A stretch of DNA of 64,000 bases from JAUMBM01 sp964441755 (GTDB lineage: Bacteria > Bacteroidota > Bacteroidia > Chitinophagales > Saprospiraceae), in the NCBI GenBank assembly GCA_964441755.1, contig CAYTVG010000007.1:169060-233059 (forward strand). Direction: 5' to 3'. A program made the translations under genes and the position numbers. Below the pieces are notes generated by a model. That model ran no database searches, was not told the origin of the DNA, and was given only the letters and a program-made list of their open reading frames with translations. Numbering within the stretch: position 1 is the stretch's first letter; each line of letters begins with the position of its first letter. Positions 58,792 through 64,000 of the stretch are shown here, in pieces.

Positions 58792-60660
58792 ATGTCAATA
58801 TTACTTCCATTATATCTGCTGGTGCCATTACTGGCATTTTTCATCATCATACTGACGGGTTCGCGACACGAACGTACGATCTCTATGACGGCTTTCTCGG
58901 CGGTGGGCCTGCAGGCCGCACTTATGCTGCTGGGATTGGCCTATTGGGCGTGGCAGGGTTTCCCGGATGTTCATCTGCGGGAGATCACTGTGTTTCGCAC
59001 GCCCGATTTCGACTATTTCATTGCGCTCTCTTTCGACCGGATCGCTGCTGTTTTTTTGCTCGTAGGCTCCATTTTGGGATTTTTGGTGACAGCCTACAGC
59101 CGCTACTACCTGCACCGGGAAGACGGATATAAACGCTTTTTCGCCACCAAGATGCTTTTTTATACGGGTTACTATATAACCATTTTTGCGGGCAATTTTG
59201 AGACACTGTTCATCGGCTGGGAGCTGTTGGGCGTCACTTCATTTCTGCTGATAGCTTTTTACAGAACCCGTTTCCTGCCTGTCAAAAATGCCGTCAAAGT
59301 TTTTTCTGTCTACCGCATGGGGGATGTGGGCATACTGCTGGCCATGTGGATGAGCCATCACCTGTGGCACGAAAATATCACTTTCGATCAGCTGCTCAAC
59401 TATAAATGGGTTGACCACCAACTGTTGGGACACACGCTGGCAGGTATGCTGATTTCCGGAGGCATACTCCTGGCGGCGGCCGTAAAATCTGCGCAGCTCC
59501 CGTTTTCTTCCTGGTTGCCAAGGGCTATGGAAGGACCTACACCCTCCAGTGCCATATTTTATGGGTCTCTGTCCGTCAATATGGGCGTATACTTGCTCCT
59601 GCGCACTTATCCCTTTTGGATGCATCTTTGGTATATGCAGGTACTTGTAATACTGATGGGCCTGTCCACAAGTTTTGTTGCCTCCAGTATTGCCCGGGTA
59701 CAATCTACCATCAAAAGTCAGGTTGCCTACGCTTCCATTGCACAACTGGGATTGATTTTTGTGGAGGTTGCATTGGGATGGCACACATTGGCGCTTATTC
59801 ACTTTGCAGGCAATGCATTCCTGCGCACCTACCAGCTGTTGGTTTCTCCTTCGGTGGTCAGCTACCTTATACGGGAGCAGATGTACGGCCAGTCTGTTAG
59901 TCCTAAGACATTGGCAGCCCGCTACACCAATAGATGGCGACAAAGCCTGTATGTGCTGGCACTGAAGGAGTGGAATCTGGATAATTTGCTCTACCGCTAT
60001 CTATGGAATCCTATTAAATGGGGGGCAAGTCGCCTGAATTTTCTCTCTACACGCAGATTGATCCAGTTTTTTATACCACTTTATGCCGTAGGAATCTTGT
60101 TTGCTGCCTTTCAGTCTTCATTTCCGACAGTCATACGTACGGCCAGCCCCATACTAATGGCTATCCTCGCGCTATTGCTTGTGTTAAAAGCTTTTGGAGA
60201 GCGGCAACACGTTCGGTTAAGTTGGTTGTTAATCGTCACGAGCCATGCATGGATAGCCCTCGCCATCTATGTCAATGATCCATACTCGCTTACTGAGGGA
60301 CTTTTGTATGTCAGTGGTATTCTGATCAGCGGGGCTGCCGGCTTTGCTGCACTACACAGACTCCGCAAGCTCGAGGGGGGTATTGACCTGAGCCAGTTTC
60401 ATGGACATATTTACGAGCATCCGAAGCTTGGTTTATTGTTTTTGCTGGCATGCCTGGGCGTCGCCGGCTTTCCCATTACACCTTCGTTTGTAGGTAAGGA
60501 TCTCATGTTTTCCCATATTCATGATTACCAAAACGCGCTGGCTTTTGTAGTTGCGCTTAGCTTTATCGTTGATGGTCTTGCAATTATCAGGATATATGCA
60601 CGCATATTCCTGGGACCCCACAGCAAGCCCTATCACGCTATTGCACACAGATCCGCTTAA
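58792..60660 (+). CDS. dabB: DabB, NuoL-like ion-translocating subunit of the DAB system
   Basis: A protein of 622 residues with about 14 or more membrane helices, of the NuoL/MrpA (proton-conducting) family. Typical segments are YYLHREDGYKRFFATKMLFY, GNFETLFIGWELLGVTSFLL with the key Glu, KNAVKVFSVYRMGDVGILLA, and ILLAAAVKSAQLPFSSWLPRA followed by MEGPTPSSA with the conserved Lys/His region. DabB couples a cation gradient to CO2 hydration by DabA. There is no nuo or mrp cluster around it, and dabA directly upstream fixes the assignment. Confidence 0.9.
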   Translation: MSILLPLYLLVPLLAFFIIILTGSRHERTISMTAFSAVGLQAALMLLGLAYWAWQGFPDVHLREITVFRTPDFDYFIALSFDRIAAVFLLVGSILGFLVTAYSRYYLHREDGYKRFFATKMLFYTGYYITIFAGNFETLFIGWELLGVTSFLLIAFYRTRFLPVKNAVKVFSVYRMGDVGILLAMWMSHHLWHENITFDQLLNYKWVDHQLLGHTLAGMLISGGILLAAAVKSAQLPFSSWLPRAMEGPTPSSAIFYGSLSVNMGVYLLLRTYPFWMHLWYMQVLVILMGLSTSFVASSIARVQSTIKSQVAYASIAQLGLIFVEVALGWHTLALIHFAGNAFLRTYQLLVSPSVVSYLIREQMYGQSVSPKTLAARYTNRWRQSLYVLALKEWNLDNLLYRYLWNPIKWGASRLNFLSTRRLIQFFIPLYAVGILFAAFQSSFPTVIRTASPILMAILALLLVLKAFGERQHVRLSWLLIVTSHAWIALAIYVNDPYSLTEGLLYVSGILISGAAGFAALHRLRKLEGGIDLSQFHGHIYEHPKLGLLFLLACLGVAGFPITPSFVGKDLMFSHIHDYQNALAFVVALSFIVDGLAIIRIYARIFLGPHSKPYHAIAHRSA

Positions 60661-60906
60661 AACAGATAATACTACGGCAGCTACTGTCTTTGCTTAACGC
60701 CCGAGATCTACCAAGGACGTAGCTGCCCTAATATCTGTTCTGCTTACTTGTATTCGCTATTTTTACCGGAAACCCAATCAGGATTTGTTTTTGCGTTTTC
60801 AGAGAAATATAGCCAGCGATATGTGACTGACAATGGATAACAATCCGCAGAGAAACCCCGTTTAGAGCCTGATGGGTAAATCCGAAACGCTGGCTTCCAA
60901 TACCCC

Positions 60907-61320
60907 CTACGATTGTTCTTTCAATCGCTGCGCTGCAATAAAATCTGCCCCAAATGACAGTTTTTTCGCCAAGGCAGAGCCGGGCTCAATAATCCGCCAA
61001 AAAGGAGTTATCTCCTCTATAGTTTGAGCCTGCTGATATTGTTCATAGGCAGCTTCTGCTACAATCCTCAGAAAAATGCCCGTGACAAGTGGACAGCTGT
61101 GGTCAGCATGCTGTGCAGCTGCCAAATCCTTTCGCATGGTAACTACAGAGGTTGTGATTCCCTCTGGAATTTGCCGGATGTACTCATCTACCATCTGCGG
61201 TGTTGGTATCAGCATATCACTGCCCGCCGGAATATCTCCAAATTTTGCTTCCAGATGTTTCACTACTGGCTGTTTGTCAACATTTAATTTTTCTGTCCAT
61301 GTTTTTTTTCTGCTTGCCAT
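60907..61320 (-). CDS. conserved hypothetical protein
   Basis: A protein of 137 residues from ATG 61320 (MASRKKTWTEKLNVDKQPVV). It looks like a conserved Bacteroidota family with DIPAGSDMLIPTPQMVDEYI, TMRKDLAAAQHADHSCPLVT and TGIFLRIVAEAAYEQYQQAQ, ending PFWRIIEPGSALAKKLSFGA. The PF-W-R-V-I section faintly recalls the region after the active site of O6-alkylguanine transferase-like proteins, but there is no PCHR motif. Soluble, probably cytoplasmic; function unknown. It is transcribed towards dabB with a 246-bp gap between. Confidence 0.65.
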   Translation of the reverse strand: MASRKKTWTEKLNVDKQPVVKHLEAKFGDIPAGSDMLIPTPQMVDEYIRQIPEGITTSVVTMRKDLAAAQHADHSCPLVTGIFLRIVAEAAYEQYQQAQTIEEITPFWRIIEPGSALAKKLSFGADFIAAQRLKEQS

Positions 61321-61393
61321 CTGTACTTTGCCGTTAGATATCAATATGCCATGCTAATATAAGTATATCTACATTTTTATGCTAAAAATAAAA

Positions 61394-61415
61394 GAGCGGG
61401 GCTTGCGCCCCGCTC
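61394..61415 (-). terminator. intrinsic terminator of the giant T9SS gene
   Basis: GAGCGGGGC and GCCCCGCTC pair around a TTGC loop. On the minus strand the hairpin is followed by TTTTATTTTTAGC, giving a good terminator about 95 bp beyond the stop codon at 61509. Confidence 0.8.
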
Positions 61416-61508
61416 CCAAAACCCAAATCTATCACATTAATATAGTTCTTTCACAGTGTGAAGCTTCCTCCCTGCCGACAGTCTGCCGGCATGGGAGGTC
61501 ACTTTTCA

Positions 61509-64000
61509 CTATTCTACTACAATCATGCGCTTGCTCGCTGTGTACTCCCCACAGCGCAAGGTATACGTTACAACACCTGTCATACCCAGCTCACGTGCCC
61601 GCACGCGGTACTCGTGGTAACCCGCCGGCAGTGTGGCCTGCATCACCTGCAAGGTACGGCCAAGGCCGTCCTGCAGGTTGAGTGTAGTCAGCCCGCCCTC
61701 ATGCAGGTAGAAACGTATCATCGTCTCCTCCACAAAGGGGTTGGGCTGGTTCTGGTAGAGAGTGTTTGTAAATTCTGTCGTGTTGGGCTGCACAAAGGCC
61801 AGACCCACTTCCTTCAGTTCTCCGCTGCGGCCATAGGCCTCAGCGGTTGTATAGCGGCTGCTGATGCTCAGCACCTCGCGCAGGCGTACGCTCGCCTTGG
61901 CACGGATTACCAGCTCATACAGCACGTCTTCATCACGCACGCTGCCGTCGGCCTGACCTGTCGACCAGTTCCAGCTGCTCGTAAGGCTGCCTTCGCTCAG
62001 GTAGCGCTGACCCAGATACGCCTCGCCTACGGCGGCAGGTAGCACCTGCTCGATGGTCGCGGCGGTCGGGTTCAGCTGCAGCGTGTACTGATAGCCCTGT
62101 ACTTTCGCAAGTTCCCGTGCACGCACGGCTACCCGCGTCAGTTCACCTGCCTTCAGCAGTACATCTTCCACTTCCAGCTCGAAGCGGCCGTTCAGACTGC
62201 GCTCCTCGGTTGCCAGCAGGTTGGCCTGCGCACTGCCGTTGACATCACCCACTTTCACTGCGATGAAGTCGGCTCCCAGCACCTCCGCACTCAGGTTGTT
62301 GTAGTTCAGCACTTCAGGGAAGGCTGCAAACCATGGGTTGGTAGGCACAGGGAATACATAGCCCGCAGGGATAAACCGCCAGCTCGTGTTGTTTGCAAAG
62401 TCCGTGTCGATGTTCAGGATCAGCTTGCGAAGCTGTATCAGGTCGAGCGTCGTGATTGTACCCGTCCTGTTAACATCCGCCGCAATCAGCTTGTAAGGAC
62501 TGCCCAGCGGCTGTATGTTCAGGATGTGGCGGCTGATCAGCACCAGGTCAAAGGTCGTCACCCCGTTGAGCGGGTTGACATCCAGACTTGGCGTCACGGT
62601 GTAGTCACCGCCTGCCTGCAGACCTTCGAAGCTGAACGTACCGTTCGCGCCCGTCGTTACCGTCTGGCTGCCGTGACCACTCACGCTCACCTGTACACCC
62701 TGTACCGGTACAGAGCCTTCCGTGCGGATCGCACCTGAGATAGAACCGCCCGGAGCACACAGCCCGTTCGGATCCTGCAGCAGCAGGTAGCTCTCGCAGT
62801 AGTCGTAGTTGCCCGCACCGTCGATGGCGTACACGTAGATCGTCACTGTCGCCTGTCCGTCAGCACCACCGTAAGCCTGGTAATCCGCACAGTCAAACTG
62901 TATACTGCCGGCTGTCGTCGGATTCGGGGCTACGCCCGGTGCCAGTTGTGCTGCGTAGATCGCTATCTTCAGCGGTCCTGAGCAGTCACCATCCAGACTC
63001 GACACAAACTGTGCCGCTGTCAGTACAGGTGTCATACCGCCGTCTATCGTTCCGTTGCCGTCCGTATCCGCAGGCATCAGCGTCGCTGTAAGCCCGTTGA
63101 TGCAGACCGGTGCCGATACCTTGCAGTCGCGCACTTCAAATACTGCTACCACACCCGTCGCCTCATTCGCACAGCCGTCGTTGGCATGGATCAGGAAGGC
63201 GTGGCGACCGATCGGGAAGACTCCCTCGATGCGGTAGTTACCACCGCCGAGGTTGATCAGGGTAGCCGTCAGTTCTGCGTCTGTTGAGAACTCAGGCTCC
63301 GTCACAATCCCGTCACCGTTCGCATCCACCACATTCGCATCCAGATACAGGCGCGTATTCAGCCCCTGCAGTCCGCAGCCGTCCGTCACGCTGAACGCTA
63401 TCGTCACCGTGCCGTCGCAGCTCGTGTTGTCGTACGAACAGAAGCTGCTGTACGCACTCACCGCAATCACCGGATCACTGCTGTCGTACACCTTGATAAA
63501 CTGGCTGTACTCGTAGTAACCAAACGAACGCAGCTGCGGGTTACCGAAGGCATTCGGCGCCAGCTCCGTGTTCACCTGACTGTTCGCCCAGTGGCCGTTC
63601 GGCCGTGGCAGCGCAGGGTTCGGCTGGCAGCGGTTGTTGCCCAGCAGCGGGTTGTTGTTGATCTCGCTGTTGTCGCGGTCGAGGTAGACAACCGAACCCC
63701 AGGGGTTAGCCGTCGTCACTGCACCCGCTACCGTGCGCACCAGCACCCACACATCTTCATCACCACCCTGGTTATCGCAGTCCTCATCGCGGCGTATGAC
63801 CACCGGATCTGTCTCACCATCCCACTGACACCAGTTGATCACCCGGTACGTACGCTTAATCTTGTAGCACTCGTTGCCGTCTGCTTCAAAGATCTCGTCG
63901 TTCTCTCCGTTCGCTCCGCTGATCGCCAGCAGGTCACAGCCAAGTGTGTTCGTGCTGATCGTCGGAATGTTCGCATCCGCACAGTCAGCCTCAGCATCCC
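61509..64000 (-). CDS. large T9SS-secreted protein with dockerin-like module, 5' part beyond window
   Basis: The frame is open from the stop at 61509 to the right edge (at least 830 residues); the GTG at 63842 is internal, since coding continues upstream with DEIFEADGNECYKIKRTYRV. The visible part holds Cys-rich extracellular segments. A carboxypeptidase-regulatory-like domain follows (GGSISGAIRTEGSVPVQGVQ). Next is a dockerin-type pair of calcium loops (DVNPLNGVTTFDLVLISRHI and ADVNRTGTITTLDLIQLRKL), then a cohesin-like beta domain (VLLKAGELTRVAVRARELAK). A type A sorting domain (YQNQPNPFVEETMIRFYLHE to MIVVE) ends it. A large adhesin or surface protein of the Saprospiria type. Confidence 0.85.
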   Translation of the reverse strand, partial: DAEADCADANIPTISTNTLGCDLLAISGANGENDEIFEADGNECYKIKRTYRVINWCQWDGETDPVVIRRDEDCDNQGGDEDVWVLVRTVAGAVTTANPWGSVVYLDRDNSEINNNPLLGNNRCQPNPALPRPNGHWANSQVNTELAPNAFGNPQLRSFGYYEYSQFIKVYDSSDPVIAVSAYSSFCSYDNTSCDGTVTIAFSVTDGCGLQGLNTRLYLDANVVDANGDGIVTEPEFSTDAELTATLINLGGGNYRIEGVFPIGRHAFLIHANDGCANEATGVVAVFEVRDCKVSAPVCINGLTATLMPADTDGNGTIDGGMTPVLTAAQFVSSLDGDCSGPLKIAIYAAQLAPGVAPNPTTAGSIQFDCADYQAYGGADGQATVTIYVYAIDGAGNYDYCESYLLLQDPNGLCAPGGSISGAIRTEGSVPVQGVQVSVSGHGSQTVTTGANGTFSFEGLQAGGDYTVTPSLDVNPLNGVTTFDLVLISRHILNIQPLGSPYKLIAADVNRTGTITTLDLIQLRKLILNIDTDFANNTSWRFIPAGYVFPVPTNPWFAAFPEVLNYNNLSAEVLGADFIAVKVGDVNGSAQANLLATEERSLNGRFELEVEDVLLKAGELTRVAVRARELAKVQGYQYTLQLNPTAATIEQVLPAAVGEAYLGQRYLSEGSLTSSWNWSTGQADGSVRDEDVLYELVIRAKASVRLREVLSISSRYTTAEAYGRSGELKEVGLAFVQPNTTEFTNTLYQNQPNPFVEETMIRFYLHEGGLTTLNLQDGLGRTLQVMQATLPAGYHEYRVRARELGMTGVVTYTLRCGEYTASKRMIVVE

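Noticed and set aside
58704..59132. 142-codon plus-strand frame starting before dabB
   Set aside because: It includes the palindrome and runs out of frame through dabB; translation is meaningless after residue ~30.
60769..60893. Further very degenerate copy of the dispersed repeat downstream of dabB
   Set aside because: Only TTTTTGCGTTTTC, ATAGCCAGC and AAATCCGAAACG recall the family; no inverted ends can be drawn with confidence.

Overview
The window reads as a chromosomal segment of a Bacteroidota bacterium, most likely of the Saprospiria/Lewinella type. The signs are type IX secretion (T9SS) C-terminal sorting domains on several secreted proteins, PorE-like TPR/PD40/OmpA proteins, a TonB receptor with a carboxypeptidase-like regulatory domain, a type B (menaquinone-type) succinate dehydrogenase with one membrane subunit, a zinc-free bL31, and promoters of the Bacteroidota form TTTG-N19/20-TAnnTTTG. 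I see no rRNA, tRNA, transposase, prophage or CRISPR array.

Layout. 0-2.3 kb: a cut-off gene and a sigma-like/anti-sigma-like pair on the minus strand. 2.7-7.1 kb: a five-gene plus-strand envelope locus (regulator, four-repeat exported protein, two outer-membrane barrels, a von Willebrand A lipoprotein). 7.3-17.2 kb: a T9SS cargo protein, an unknown protein coupled to an orphan PaaD-like protein, a TonB receptor, a TPR/PD40 protein and a methionine-type aminotransferase. 17.3-24.6 kb: mostly housekeeping and hypothetical genes (zinc-ribbon protein, spermidine-synthase fold, GlmU-like protein, rpmE2, CorC-like protein). 25-28.5 kb: sdhCAB with a clear promoter and three stacked hairpins behind it. 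28.7-31.8 kb: an ECF sigma / anti-sigma-barrel / PepSY-like lipoprotein operon. 31.9-39.7 kb: an amino-sugar locus with a LacI regulator, two palindromic operators, a NagB-PIG-L fusion, a GH20 hexosaminidase and a sodium/solute symporter. 39.7-49 kb: a PorE-like protein, secreted endonuclease I, a SUMF1-fold lipoprotein, DUF1295 and beta-lactamase-fold proteins, a sialidase and a PhyH oxygenase. 49.2-60.7 kb: an NAD-dependent formate dehydrogenase (FdsGB fusion plus FdsA) divergent from a small putative lipoprotein, a SulP transporter, DabA and DabB. 60.9-64 kb: a conserved hypothetical gene and the 3' part of a giant T9SS protein with a dockerin-like module.

The most interesting system is the one-carbon island at 49.2-60.7 kb: formate/CO2 interconversion is encoded back to back with a DAB-type energy-coupled inorganic-carbon accumulator and a SulP anion transporter. 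The dabA-dabB gap holds a perfect 44-bp palindrome. The most interesting non-coding signal is a family of at least seven intergenic elements of about 125-150 bp with terminal inverted repeats (core TGTTCGGGATTTTCTGCC), plus two short palindromic derivatives. They look like MITE- or REP-type repeats. The amino-sugar locus has directly readable regulation: two 26-bp palindromes between the divergent lacI-type gene and nagB.
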